The position numbers and the translations under genes are program-made. From contig NZ_VEEP01000001.1 of assembly GCF_007678455.1 (NCBI RefSeq), positions 558,001 through 622,000 on the forward strand: a stretch of 64,000 bases of DNA. The letters are read 5' to 3'. Below the pieces are notes generated by a model. That model was not told where the DNA came from, made no database searches, and worked only from the letters and a program-made list of their open reading frames with translations. Below, one piece after another: positions 22,264 to 30,149 of this stretch. The number at the start of each line of letters is the position of its first letter. Position 1 is the first letter of the stretch. Source of the DNA: Cytobacillus oceanisediminis 2691. Lineage in GTDB: Bacteria; Bacillota; Bacilli; Bacillales; Cytobacillaceae.

Positions 22264-23145
22264 ATGCCTGAGGGCAAAATTATCAAGGCGCTGAGCGGTT
22301 TTTATTATGTTGCCAATGAGGACGGTATAGTGCAATGCCGCGGCAGGGGGGTTTTCCGCAAGAATAAGGTTACACCCCTTGTTGGTGACGAGGTGGTTTA
22401 TCAGGCTGAAAATGACACGGAAGGTTATATCCTGGAAGTCAAGGACCGGAAAAATGAGCTGGTCCGTCCGCCGATTGCGAATGTAGACCAGGCCATCCTT
22501 GTTTTTTCTGCTGTTGAACCTGGATTCAGCACAGCCTTGCTCGACCGGTTTTTGGTTCTTGTTGAGTATAACCACATTGAGCCCCTCATCTGCATTACGA
22601 AAATGGATTTGACCAATGAAGAGGAAAAATCACGTCTCGAGGAATATGCAGAAGATTATCGGAAGGCAGGCTATGAGGTTATTTTTACATCCTCTGAAAC
22701 TTCAGAAGGTCTGGAAAAGCTGAGGCCGCATATTGAAGGTAAGATTTCTGTCTTTGCCGGTCAGTCAGGAGTCGGGAAGTCATCCCTGCTCAATGCGATC
22801 AGGCCGGATCTCGAGTTGAAAACCGATGATATATCCTCCCATCTGGGAAGGGGCAAGCATACAACAAGGCACGTAGAGCTGATTACGATTAACAATGGGC
22901 TAGTTGCTGACACCCCAGGATTCAGTTCTCTGGAATTCACAGAGATTGAAGCGGAAGAGCTGAATTCATGCTTCCCTGATATTGCTGAGTTCAGTGAGGA
23001 TTGCAAGTTCCGCGGCTGTCTTCACATGGCAGAACCTAAATGTGCGGTCAAGGCAGCAGTTGAGTCAGGAAATCTGCCTGAATACAGGTATGAGCACTAT
23101 AAAGACTTTTTGTTAGAAATCAAAGATAGAAAGCCGAGGTATTAA
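22264..23145 (+). CDS. rsgA: Small ribosomal subunit biogenesis GTPase RsgA
   Basis: This 293-residue circularly permuted GTPase (CpgA/YloQ) works in late 30S assembly. An N-terminal OB fold is followed by the permuted G motifs: G4 ITKMDL, G1 GQSGVGKSSLLNAI and G3 DTPGF. The C-terminal zinc motif contains CKFRGCLHMAEPKC. In B. subtilis the protein is a PrkC substrate, and it is coded directly after prkC here. Confidence 0.95.
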   Translation: MPEGKIIKALSGFYYVANEDGIVQCRGRGVFRKNKVTPLVGDEVVYQAENDTEGYILEVKDRKNELVRPPIANVDQAILVFSAVEPGFSTALLDRFLVLVEYNHIEPLICITKMDLTNEEEKSRLEEYAEDYRKAGYEVIFTSSETSEGLEKLRPHIEGKISVFAGQSGVGKSSLLNAIRPDLELKTDDISSHLGRGKHTTRHVELITINNGLVADTPGFSSLEFTEIEAEELNSCFPDIAEFSEDCKFRGCLHMAEPKCAVKAAVESGNLPEYRYEHYKDFLLEIKDRKPRY

Positions 23146-23148
23146 ATC

Positions 23149-23793
23149 ATGGTTAAGATCGCACCTTCAATCTTATCGGCTGACTTTGCCCGACTTGGCG
23201 AAGAAATAAAGGATGTCGAGCGCGGTGGGGCCGATTATATACATGTGGATGTAATGGATGGGCATTTCGTGCCGAATATTACGATCGGGCCTCTGATTGT
23301 CGAGGCAATCAGACCGGTGACAAAGCTTCCGCTTGACGTTCACCTGATGATCGAGAACCCGGACCAATATGTCGAAGCATTTGCCAAGGCAGGTGCTGAT
23401 TATATCACCGTCCATGTGGAAGCATGCAGGCATCTGCACAGGACCATACAATTGATTAAATCGACAGGGGTCAAGGCAGGCGTCGTCTTGAACCCTGCTA
23501 CACCAGTTGATAGCCTGAAGCACATCATCGAGGATGTTGATATGGTACTGCTTATGTCTGTTAATCCTGGATTTGGCGGTCAGAAGTTCATCTCTTCGGT
23601 CCTTCCAAAAATCAGGCAGGTTAAAGAACTTGCTGATTCACTAAATCCAGACCTGGAAATAGAGGTTGACGGCGGAGTGAATGAGGAAACAGCCAAGCTT
23701 GTAATTGAAGCAGGGGCCAATGTTCTGGTGGCGGGTTCAGCAGTCTTCAATAAAGAAGACAGGGAAGCCGCTATCGCCAGCTTGAGACCATAA
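23149..23793 (+). CDS. rpe: Ribulose-phosphate 3-epimerase
   Basis: This 214-residue TIM-barrel enzyme interconverts ribulose 5-phosphate and xylulose 5-phosphate in the pentose phosphate pathway. Visible motifs are the N terminus [27 protein letters not shown] (metal-binding His/Asp), the [10 protein letters not shown] loop and VDGGVN. It lies 3 bp after rsgA and ends the long operon at a strong terminator. Confidence 0.97.
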   Translation: MVKIAPSILSADFARLGEEIKDVERGGADYIHVDVMDGHFVPNITIGPLIVEAIRPVTKLPLDVHLMIENPDQYVEAFAKAGADYITVHVEACRHLHRTIQLIKSTGVKAGVVLNPATPVDSLKHIIEDVDMVLLMSVNPGFGGQKFISSVLPKIRQVKELADSLNPDLEIEVDGGVNEETAKLVIEAGANVLVAGSAVFNKEDREAAIASLRP

Positions 23794-23794
23794 A

Positions 23795-23826
23795 GAAAAG
23801 CCAGCCTTGCAGAGGCTGGCTTTTCT
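23795..23826 (+). terminator. Intrinsic terminator after rpe
   Basis: AAAAGCCAGCC (23796-23806) pairs perfectly with GGCTGGCTTTT (23814-23824), directly after the rpe stop. The loop is 7 nt and the T run is part of the stem end. Confidence 0.88.
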
Positions 23827-23863
23827 TCAATAAGTGGAATCCAGAAACAAAGGAGATCTTTTA

Positions 23864-24511
23864 ATGAAAATTAATTTGGTTGCCGGTGGACCGCGGTACA
23901 TGATACCAGATTTCCATCTCTATGAAGAGGAAAACGTGGTTTGGATCGGGATCGATAGGGGTGTATTCTATTTATTAGAAGCAGGATTAAATCCTGCAGC
24001 AGCATTTGGCGATTTTGATTCAGTTTCCGAAGGAGAAATGGAAAACATTGAAAAGACGGTTGCTGACCTGAAGAAATTCAAGCCGGAAAAAGATGAGACA
24101 GATATGGAGCTGGCTCTAAATTGGGCCCTTGATCAGCACCCGGAGTCGATTAACATTTTCGGTGCGACAGGGGGGCGCCTTGACCATTTGATGGCCAATA
24201 TTCAGCTGCTGGTCAGGCCTCTTGAGGAAGATGCTTTTGTACACATCCAGATCATTGATACCCAGAATATCTTATATGTAAAAAAACCAGGATGCTATAC
24301 AGTTAGCCCAAATGATGATTTTAAGTACATTTCCTTCCTGCCAGTCACGCCGTCTGTATCCGGACTGTCGCTTGAAAATTTTAAATACCCGTTAATTGAT
24401 TGTCATATTCCAATGGGCTCGACACTATGTATTAGTAATGAACTTATTAGAGGTCATGGTACTTTTTCTTTTTCCGAAGGCATATTATTAGTAGTAAGGA
24501 GCAAGGATTGA
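23864..24511 (+). CDS. thiN: Thiamine pyrophosphokinase
   Basis: This 215-residue enzyme transfers pyrophosphate from ATP to thiamine, giving thiamine diphosphate (YloS/ThiN type). GDFDSVSEGE and the GATGGRLDHLMAN stretch are family motifs. ATG 23864 has AGGAG 8 bp upstream; the in-frame ATG at 23834 has no ribosome site and overlaps the terminator region. No TPP riboswitch is visible upstream. Confidence 0.93.
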   Translation: MKINLVAGGPRYMIPDFHLYEEENVVWIGIDRGVFYLLEAGLNPAAAFGDFDSVSEGEMENIEKTVADLKKFKPEKDETDMELALNWALDQHPESINIFGATGGRLDHLMANIQLLVRPLEEDAFVHIQIIDTQNILYVKKPGCYTVSPNDDFKYISFLPVTPSVSGLSLENFKYPLIDCHIPMGSTLCISNELIRGHGTFSFSEGILLVVRSKD

Positions 24512-24534
24512 GATGTCTTCATTTAGCTCAGGGT

Positions 24535-24569
24535 TCTTTTCAGCAATATGATTTCTTCCCCTGAAAAGA
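24535..24569 (+). other. Hairpin between thiN and spoVM
   Basis: TCTTTTCAG (24535-24543) pairs perfectly with CTGAAAAGA (24561-24569) across a 17-nt loop. No T run follows, so it is not a classical terminator. It may still shield spoVM from thiN read-through. Confidence 0.4.
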
Positions 24570-24570
24570 G

Positions 24571-24599
24571 AAAATTTTGTATACCCGGGAATATACTAT
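24571..24599 (+). promoter_or_regulatory. Possible sporulation (sigma-E type) promoter for spoVM
   Basis: TATACTAT at 24592-24599 resembles the sigma-E -10 box (CATACAnT), and AAAATTTT at 24571-24578 lies at about the right distance upstream. B. subtilis spoVM is expressed in the mother cell under sigma-E. The match is partial, and a second ATAC stretch at 24604 is an alternative. Confidence 0.35.
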
Positions 24600-24649
24600 A
24601 GGGATACAGAAAGAAGACTGGTTTGCGAGAGATGGTGAGGAGGGACGGT

Positions 24650-24730
24650 ATGAGATTCTATACAATCAAACTGCCTAGATTTTTGGGTGGCCTCGTACGG
24701 GCGATGTTAGGTGCATTTAAAAAGGATTAA
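24650..24730 (+). CDS. spoVM: Stage V sporulation protein SpoVM
   Basis: This is a 26-residue gene, MRFYTIKLPRFLGGLVRAML followed by GAFKKD, almost identical to B. subtilis SpoVM. The peptide is an amphipathic helix that recognises the convex outer forespore membrane and anchors SpoIVA, the base of the spore coat. The family's helix-breaking proline (position 9) and positive residues are kept. A GGTGAGGAGGG ribosome site precedes the ATG. It lies between thiN and rpmB as in B. subtilis and shows that the organism forms endospores. Confidence 0.96.
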   Translation: MRFYTIKLPRFLGGLVRAMLGAFKKD

Positions 24731-24782
24731 AAACCATTTAGCGTGGAGTAATCAAAGATTGAAAACCGATATGCAAGCATTT

Positions 24783-24813
24783 GGCACCCTGGTTACGGGG
24801 TGCTATTATTTTT
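24783..24813 (+). terminator. Intrinsic terminator after spoVM
   Basis: GCACCC (24784-24789) pairs with GGGTGC (24798-24803), followed by TATTATTTTT. It ends + strand transcription before the convergent rpmB gene. Confidence 0.75.
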
Positions 24814-24861
24814 ACATGAATTGGGCAGAATGAACAGAAGGACGGTGCATGTTCAGGCAAT

Positions 24862-24887
24862 AAAAAAAGGCACCCTTTATGGATGCC
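24862..24887 (-). terminator. Intrinsic terminator after rpmB
   Basis: On the - strand GGCATCC and GGGTGCC form a 7-bp stem (one G-U pair) with a 5-nt loop, followed by seven T. It lies 50 bp past the rpmB stop and faces the spoVM terminator. Confidence 0.82.
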
Positions 24888-24939
24888 GTGCAGCTTACTT
24901 CCGGCTGCTGGAGCCAGGCAGCAAGTCTGCGGTTTTTAA

Positions 24940-25128
24940 TTATACGCGTTCAACTTTACCTGATCTTAGAGCTCTTGCAGATACCCAAACACGCTTTGGC
25001 TTACCGTCTACAAGAATACGTACTTTTTGAAGGTTAGCACCCCATGTACGCTTGTTAGCGTTCATTGCGTGGGAGCGTGCGTTACCAGAACGAGTTGATT
25101 TACCAGTTACTACACATTTACGTGGCAT
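24940..25128 (-). CDS. rpmB: 50S ribosomal protein L28
   Basis: This 62-residue L28 protein begins [20 protein letters not shown] and carries the family [11 protein letters not shown] stretch. A single cysteine at position 5 (no full C-x2-C pair) means it is the zinc-independent form. The ribosome site AGGAGGG lies 8 bp before the ATG. It is a single - strand gene in a + strand neighbourhood, as in B. subtilis. Confidence 0.97.
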   Translation of the reverse strand: MPRKCVVTGKSTRSGNARSHAMNANKRTWGANLQKVRILVDGKPKRVWVSARALRSGKVERV

Positions 25129-25238
25129 ATGATTTCCCTCCTAACTGACAGAGCTGTTACTATTTTTTGCTGCAATTATTTGCATATCGTCAGAATTGCG
25201 AATGAAACAGGATAACCTTTTCTCTGACATACTTTAAT

Positions 25239-25267
25239 AATTTATCATAGAAATTTCCCATTTGCAA
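25239..25267 (-). promoter_or_regulatory. Putative sigma-A promoter for rpmB
   Basis: On the - strand TTGCAA (25262-25267) and TAAATT (25239-25244) are 17 bp apart, 110 bp before the rpmB start. The -10 is a weak match (4 of 6). Confidence 0.4.
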
Positions 25268-25299
25268 TACTTCCGGCAAAAGCTATAAAGAAAAAAACC

Positions 25300-25346
25300 T
25301 TGACATATAGTTCAGATTCTTGCTGAATAATAAAGGGAAGTGCAGA
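25300..25346 (+). promoter_or_regulatory. Possible promoter region for yloU-fakA
   Basis: A perfect -35 box TTGACA stands at 25300-25305, but the best -10-like AATAAT is about 20 bp away, longer than usual. The rest of the 293-bp gap between rpmB and yloU is AT-rich and shows nothing else. Confidence 0.3.
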
Positions 25347-25421
25347 ATAACTTTAAAAATTGATTGGCTTATAGTAAAATAACTGTAGCATAATGCTATT
25401 TTTCCAAAGGGGGAACGAATC

Positions 25422-25784
25422 ATGTCCATCGAGCTAAAAACGAAGTACGGACAAATTGATATATCAAATGATGTCATTGCAACAATTGCAGGCGGTGCAG
25501 CAGTTGATTGTTATGGTATTGTCGGGATGGCTTCTAAGAATCAGATCAAGGACGGATTAACAGATATCCTGCGCAGGGAGAATTTTACCCGCGGAGTCAT
25601 CGTTCGCCAGGAAAATGACGAAGTACATATCGATATGTATATTATTGTGAGCTATGGGACGAAAATTTCCGAGGTTGCCCACAATGTCCAATCAAAGGTT
25701 AAGTACACCCTTGATAAAACAGTCGGGCTGGCTGTTGACTCGGTCAATATTTACGTTCAGGGAGTTCGTGTAACGAACCCGTAA
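25422..25784 (+). CDS. yloU: Asp23/Gls24 family envelope stress protein
   Basis: This 120-residue Asp23/DUF322 protein begins MSIELKTKYGQIDISNDVI and contains DCYGIVGMASKN and VNIYVQGVRV, typical of YloU. Members are abundant membrane-associated or cytosolic proteins linked to envelope and alkaline stress; the exact activity is not known. It precedes fakA by 15 bp, a conserved pairing in Firmicutes that hints at a link to membrane lipids. Confidence 0.9.
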   Translation: MSIELKTKYGQIDISNDVIATIAGGAAVDCYGIVGMASKNQIKDGLTDILRRENFTRGVIVRQENDEVHIDMYIIVSYGTKISEVAHNVQSKVKYTLDKTVGLAVDSVNIYVQGVRVTNP

Positions 25785-25799
25785 GAGGAGGAAAGATTT

Positions 25800-27470
25800 G
25801 TGTCTATTAATGTTCTAGACGGAAAACGTTTTGCGGAGATGGTGATTCAGGGTGCCAACCATTTGGCGGCCAATGCCAAGTATGTCGACGCGTTGAACGT
25901 CTTCCCTGTTCCTGATGGTGATACGGGAACAAATATGAATTTATCCATGACTTCCGGAGCTAAGGAAGTAAAGAACCATGCACAGGAACATATCGGGAAG
26001 GTGGGTTCCGCGCTTGCCAAAGGTTTGCTTATGGGAGCGAGGGGCAACTCAGGAGTCATCCTGTCCCAATTATTCCGCGGATTTGCAAAAGCAATTGAAA
26101 CAAAGCCGACTGTAACATCTGTTGAATTTGCAGCTGCATTAAACGCGGGTGTGGAGACTGCTTATAAAGCCGTTATGAAGCCGGTTGAGGGAACGATCTT
26201 AACAGTGGCCAAAGATGCGGCAAGGCATGCAGTTGCAGTCGCGCCAAACCACGACAGCATTGACGGACTTATGGAAGAGGTTCTTAAAGAAGCAAAGGCT
26301 TCATTGAATCGTACGCCAGATTTGCTGCCGGTCCTAAAGGAAGTAGGAGTAGTAGACAGCGGCGGACAAGGCCTTGTTTTCGTTTATGAAGGTTTTCTTG
26401 CAGAATTGAAGGGCGAAAAGCTTCCTGACTCCCCATCTGCGATGCCGAATATGACTGAGCTTGTAAGCGCCGAGCACCATAAGAGCGTCCAGAGCCACAT
26501 GAATACTGAGGATATTGAATTCGGCTATTGTACCGAATTCATGGTTAAACTTGAGGGGAAAGAGACATTCTCTGAGGAGAATTTCCGTCAGGACTTGAGC
26601 AAATATGGAGATTCTCTTCTCGTCATTTCCGACGAAGAGGTCGTAAAAGTACATATCCACTCAGAACAGCCTGGCGATGTATTGTCATATGGACAAAAAT
26701 ACGGAAGCCTCATCAATATGAAAATTGAAAATATGCGTCAGCAGCATACAGATATTGTCGGTGAACCGACAACACCTTTGCGCACACAGGCTAATGAACC
26801 AAAGAAAGAAAAGCAGGAATATGGAATCGTCGCTGTCTCGATGGGTTCCGGAATTGCTGAACTTTTCCGCAGCATTGGTGCCAACGCCGTGATCGAAGGC
26901 GGCCAGACGATGAATCCGAGCACCGAGGACATCATCAAGGCTGTCAAAGAGGTGAACGCACGCAAGGTCATCATCCTGCCGAACAATAAAAATATCATCA
27001 TGGCTGCAGAACAGGCTGCCGAGGTAGCGGAGGAAGAAGTGGTAGTCATCCCTTCGAAAACTGTGCCTCAGGGAATGACAGCATTGCTTTCATTCAATCC
27101 ATCAGCCGATCCTGCCGCAAATAAAGATGCCATGTCAGAAGCGATGCAGCATGTGAAAACGGGCCAGCTGACTTATGCAGTTCGTGACACCAGCATCGAC
27201 GGACTTGAAATCTCAACCGGAGATTTCATGGGCTTGGCGGATGGGAAAATTGTCTTGAAAGATCGTGATAAAGTTAAAGCAGCAAAGGACCTGCTGGACC
27301 AGATGCTCGATGAAGACACTGAAATCCTGACCATCCTTAAAGGGGAAGATGCTTCAGATGATGATGTTGATTCCATCGTTGAGTTTGTTGAGGGCAAGTA
27401 TGGAGATGTTGAGATAGAAGTCCATAATGGAGAACAGCCATTATACGCCTTCATCTTCGCGATTGAATAA
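25800..27470 (+). CDS. fakA: Fatty acid kinase catalytic subunit FakA
   Basis: This 556-residue protein (YloV) has an N-terminal DhaL-type ATP-binding kinase domain with VFPVPDGDTGTNMNLS and GARGNSGVILSQ, a middle domain and a C-terminal EDD-like domain. In Staphylococcus aureus FakA phosphorylates fatty acids held by FakB carriers, so that they enter phospholipid synthesis through PlsX/PlsY. GTG 25800 follows GAGGAGG. The lipid genes fapR-plsX lie a few kb downstream. A perfect terminator closes the unit. Confidence 0.93.
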   Translation: MSINVLDGKRFAEMVIQGANHLAANAKYVDALNVFPVPDGDTGTNMNLSMTSGAKEVKNHAQEHIGKVGSALAKGLLMGARGNSGVILSQLFRGFAKAIETKPTVTSVEFAAALNAGVETAYKAVMKPVEGTILTVAKDAARHAVAVAPNHDSIDGLMEEVLKEAKASLNRTPDLLPVLKEVGVVDSGGQGLVFVYEGFLAELKGEKLPDSPSAMPNMTELVSAEHHKSVQSHMNTEDIEFGYCTEFMVKLEGKETFSEENFRQDLSKYGDSLLVISDEEVVKVHIHSEQPGDVLSYGQKYGSLINMKIENMRQQHTDIVGEPTTPLRTQANEPKKEKQEYGIVAVSMGSGIAELFRSIGANAVIEGGQTMNPSTEDIIKAVKEVNARKVIILPNNKNIIMAAEQAAEVAEEEVVVIPSKTVPQGMTALLSFNPSADPAANKDAMSEAMQHVKTGQLTYAVRDTSIDGLEISTGDFMGLADGKIVLKDRDKVKAAKDLLDQMLDEDTEILTILKGEDASDDDVDSIVEFVEGKYGDVEIEVHNGEQPLYAFIFAIE

Positions 27471-27527
27471 TTAATCCGATGTCGGAGAATCTCCGGCTGG
27501 ACAAATAAAATTGTAATATGATACTAA

Positions 27528-27562
27528 GAAATAGAAGGGGAATCCCCTTCTATTTCGTTTTG
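27528..27562 (+). terminator. Intrinsic terminator after fakA
   Basis: A perfect 13-bp stem, GAAATAGAAGGGG (27528-27540) and CCCCTTCTATTTC (27544-27556), has a 3-nt loop and is followed by GTTTTG. A smaller hairpin (CGGAG-AAT-CTCCG) precedes it at 27483. Confidence 0.85.
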
Positions 27563-27715
27563 TATATAAAAGGATTGTTTCCGCATTCATATGTGAAAAG
27601 GTAAACGTAAGAACAGCTGTAGATTCGGATACGCAGTGGGTGGACAACAGGGGGAAAAGCAGACTATTTTGCATGGTCATGTCTGATTCCACGTAAAACA
27701 AATAACATCAATACT

Positions 27716-27799
27716 CCAGAAACAGCGTAAGGAGGGGGAGCGGCAGCACCGATTGGCCGGGAGCTGGAGGCCAAGAGTTTCGGCACACCGCTTGAATAA
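27716..27799 (+). pseudogene. sdaAA: Decayed C-terminal scrap of sdaAA (L-serine dehydratase alpha)
   Basis: The frame ending at TAA 27797-27799 reads P-E-T-A-stop-GGGAAAPIGRELEAKSFGTPLE. As I recall it, B. subtilis SdaAA ends with ETGQGGLAATPTGRELEKK and then IFGGAL, so PxGRELExKxFG lines up. The internal TAA at 27728 falls where a glutamine (CAA) is expected, consistent with a C-to-T nonsense change. No start codon or upstream remainder of sdaAA or sdaAB is recognisable. In B. subtilis sdaAB-sdaAA lie exactly here, between yloV (fakA) and recG. I infer that the two genes were lost by deletion, leaving the last 20-odd codons. The match is from memory, not a search. Confidence 0.7.
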
Positions 27800-27800
27800 T

Positions 27801-29849
27801 GTGAATGAACAACTAAAGCAACCAGTAACAGCAATAAAAGGAATCGGCAATGAAATGGCGGAGACTCTGGCGGATATGCACATCAGGACTGTCGGTGATC
27901 TGCTCGAATACTTCCCATATCGTTACGAAGATTATCGGCTTAAGGATCTGGCAGAAGTTAAGCATGACGAAAGAGTCACGGTGGAGGGCAAGGTGCACAG
28001 TGAGCCTGCACTTGTCTATTACGGCCGCAAAAAGAATCGGCTTACCGTCAGGCTGCTCGTGGGCCGTTACTTAATCATTGCAACTTTCTTTAACCAGCCT
28101 TATTTAAAACAAAAAATAACCGTCGGAGAGACGATTACAGTCACGGGGAAATGGGATCAGCATAGACAGACGATCACAGCCAGTCAAATGTCATTGGGAG
28201 AGCATGCTCAAAGCCAGGATTTTGAACCGGTTTACGCAGTGAAAGGAAAAATGACCGTAAAAACGATCAGAAGGCTGATCAAGCAGGCTTTTTCTCAGTT
28301 CGGGCATGAAATAGACGAAATATTGCCGGCAGAGCTTTTGCAAAAATATAAGCTGCTGAACCGCAGGGATGCCTTAAGAATCATGCACCTGCCTTCAGGT
28401 TCTGACGAAATGAAACAGGCGAGAAGAAGATTTGTTTACGAGGAGTTTCTTTTATTCCAGCTTAAAATGCAGTCATTACGGAAACTGGAACGGGAACAGA
28501 GTCCCGGAATTTCGTTCTCCTATGAATTGGACAAGCTGAAACAATTTATCGGCGGACTGCCTTTCCCGTTAACGGGCGCACAAAAGCGAGTAGTCAATGA
28601 GATCCTCGGTGACATGAAATCTCCATACCGTATGAATCGCCTCCTTCAAGGTGATGTTGGTTCAGGTAAAACGGTGGTCGCGGCGATTGCCCTTTATGCT
28701 GCTAAGACAGCTGGCTACCAAGGAGCATTGATGGTCCCAACAGAAATACTGGCTGAACAACACTCTCAGTCCCTGACACAGCTGCTTGAGCCATTCGGTG
28801 TTAAAGCGGCTCTGCTGACAAGCTCGGTAAAAGGCAAACGGCGAAGAGAGATGCTCGAGCAGCTGAAGCAGGGTGATATTGATGTATTGATTGGCACGCA
28901 CGCCTTGATCCAGGATGAAGTGGACTTCCAACGCCTCGGTCTTGTCATCACAGATGAACAACATCGATTTGGGGTTGAACAAAGGCGGGTTCTCAGGGAG
29001 AAAGGTGAAAATCCCGATGTCTTGTTCATGACCGCAACACCAATCCCGAGGACATTGGCAATCACGGTCTTCGGTGAAATGGATGTCTCGGTGATCGATG
29101 AAATGCCGGCTGGACGCAAGACGATCGAAACGTATTGGGCCAAGCACGAGATGCTTGAGCGGGTGCTCGCCTTCATGGAAAAGGAACTGGCAAAAGGAAG
29201 GCAGGCATATGTGATATGCCCATTGATCGAGGAGTCAGATAAGCTTGATGTCCAGAATGCGATCGATGTCCACAGCACCCTGAGTTTCTATTTTAAGGAC
29301 CGTTTTCAGGTTGGCCTGATGCATGGACGACTCCATTCCGACGAAAAAGACCAGGTGATGAAGTCCTTCAGTGAAAATGAAGTGCAAGTGCTCGTCTCCA
29401 CTACCGTCGTTGAAGTAGGGGTGAATGTCCCGAACGCGACAGTGATGCTCATATATGATGCCGAAAGATTTGGTCTGTCACAGCTTCATCAGCTTAGAGG
29501 AAGGGTTGGCCGTGGAAGTGACCAATCATATTGCATTTTGCTCGCCGATCCGAAAAGCGAAGTCGGGAAAGAACGCATGAAAATCATGTCTGAAACGAAT
29601 GATGGCTTTGTTCTTAGTGAGAAGGATCTGGAGCTGCGCGGCCCTGGAGATTTCTTCGGAAAAAAACAAAGCGGACTGCCAGAATTCAAAGTGGCGGACA
29701 TGGTCCATGACTACCGTGCACTGGAAACAGCGAGGAATGATGCGTCCTTGCTGGTGCAGTCAGGAGCTTTCTGGCAAAGCGAAAAATATCGTTCATTGAG
29801 AGAATATTTGGCGGAGTCAGGTGCACTGGCAAATGAAAAACTGGATTGA
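27801..29849 (+). CDS. recG: ATP-dependent DNA helicase RecG
   Basis: This 682-residue branched-DNA helicase reverses stalled forks and processes Holliday junctions. The N-terminal wedge/OB domain contains IKGIGNEMAETL and ERVTVEGKVHSEP. The helicase motifs are GDVGSGKTVVA (Walker A), DEQHRFG (DEQH box), TATPIPRTLA and QLRGRVGRG. GTG 27801 gives exactly the family length and N terminus. The frame is open upstream to TTG 27753, but there is no good ribosome site for GTG. The start lies 1 bp after the stop of the sdaAA scrap, so translation was probably once coupled to sdaAA. Confidence 0.93.
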   Translation: MNEQLKQPVTAIKGIGNEMAETLADMHIRTVGDLLEYFPYRYEDYRLKDLAEVKHDERVTVEGKVHSEPALVYYGRKKNRLTVRLLVGRYLIIATFFNQPYLKQKITVGETITVTGKWDQHRQTITASQMSLGEHAQSQDFEPVYAVKGKMTVKTIRRLIKQAFSQFGHEIDEILPAELLQKYKLLNRRDALRIMHLPSGSDEMKQARRRFVYEEFLLFQLKMQSLRKLEREQSPGISFSYELDKLKQFIGGLPFPLTGAQKRVVNEILGDMKSPYRMNRLLQGDVGSGKTVVAAIALYAAKTAGYQGALMVPTEILAEQHSQSLTQLLEPFGVKAALLTSSVKGKRRREMLEQLKQGDIDVLIGTHALIQDEVDFQRLGLVITDEQHRFGVEQRRVLREKGENPDVLFMTATPIPRTLAITVFGEMDVSVIDEMPAGRKTIETYWAKHEMLERVLAFMEKELAKGRQAYVICPLIEESDKLDVQNAIDVHSTLSFYFKDRFQVGLMHGRLHSDEKDQVMKSFSENEVQVLVSTTVVEVGVNVPNATVMLIYDAERFGLSQLHQLRGRVGRGSDQSYCILLADPKSEVGKERMKIMSETNDGFVLSEKDLELRGPGDFFGKKQSGLPEFKVADMVHDYRALETARNDASLLVQSGAFWQSEKYRSLREYLAESGALANEKLD

Positions 29850-29889
29850 TTCAAACCCAATCTATTAATTTTTAGAAGAATGATAGAGC

Positions 29890-29915
29890 GGAAGCAGTCA
29901 TCTGCTTCCTTTTTT
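29890..29915 (+). terminator. Intrinsic terminator after recG
   Basis: GGAAGCAG (29890-29897) pairs with CTGCTTCC (29902-29909) across a TCAT loop, then six T follow. Confidence 0.88.
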
Positions 29916-29949
29916 GATGGCTCTGTTAAAGCTGAAGTTGATTTTTAAA

Positions 29950-30054
29950 CCCTGTTGATTGTAGTGGAATACGCGTAGACACCCGCGGGCTTAGCGCCAT
30001 CCCCGCGGAAAGCGAAGCGCCTGGAACGGAAATCCACAGTCTTGTATAACAGGG
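29950..30054 (+). repeat. GC-rich intergenic repeat, family R3, copy 1
   Basis: This about 105-bp unit is bounded by CCCTGTT (29950-29956) and AACAGGG (30048-30054), which are inverted. It contains CCGCGGG-N-CCCCGCGG and the block CGCGGAAAGCGAAGCGCCTG. The core block recurs in degenerate form at 60934-60996. I recognise it as resembling a repeat common between Bacillus genes, from memory. A T-rich tail follows the right arm, so it may work as a second terminator before fapR. Confidence 0.65.
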
Positions 30055-30078
30055 TCTTTTTACTAAAAATATTTCTTC

Positions 30079-30107
30079 TTGCAATCTTTTTTTATAATAT
30101 ATATACT
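30079..30107 (+). promoter_or_regulatory. Sigma-A promoter of the fapR-plsX-fabD-fabG unit
   Basis: TTGCAA (30079-30084) and TATACT (30102-30107) have a 17-bp spacer. Transcription should start near 30114, inside the FapR operator. Confidence 0.7.
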
Positions 30108-30111
30108 ACTA

Positions 30112-30128
30112 TTAGTACCTAGTCTTAA
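30112..30128 (+). promoter_or_regulatory. FapR operator
   Basis: TTAGTACCTAGTCTTAA matches the known FapR-binding inverted repeat (TTAGTAC followed by a near-symmetrical right half). It covers the predicted start point of the fapR transcript, the place expected for autorepression relieved by malonyl-CoA. Confidence 0.88.
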
Positions 30129-30149
30129 TAGCTCGGGCGGTGTTTTTAG

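Noticed and set aside
23827-23863. TPP riboswitch before thiN
   Set aside because: The gap is only about 40 bp after the rpe terminator and has no room for the conserved aptamer.
27557-27715. Search for a remnant of sdaAB or more of sdaAA upstream of the scrap
   Set aside because: I read the three + strand frames and saw no stretch resembling either protein beyond a doubtful Ile-Pro. Only the last ~26 codons of sdaAA can be supported.
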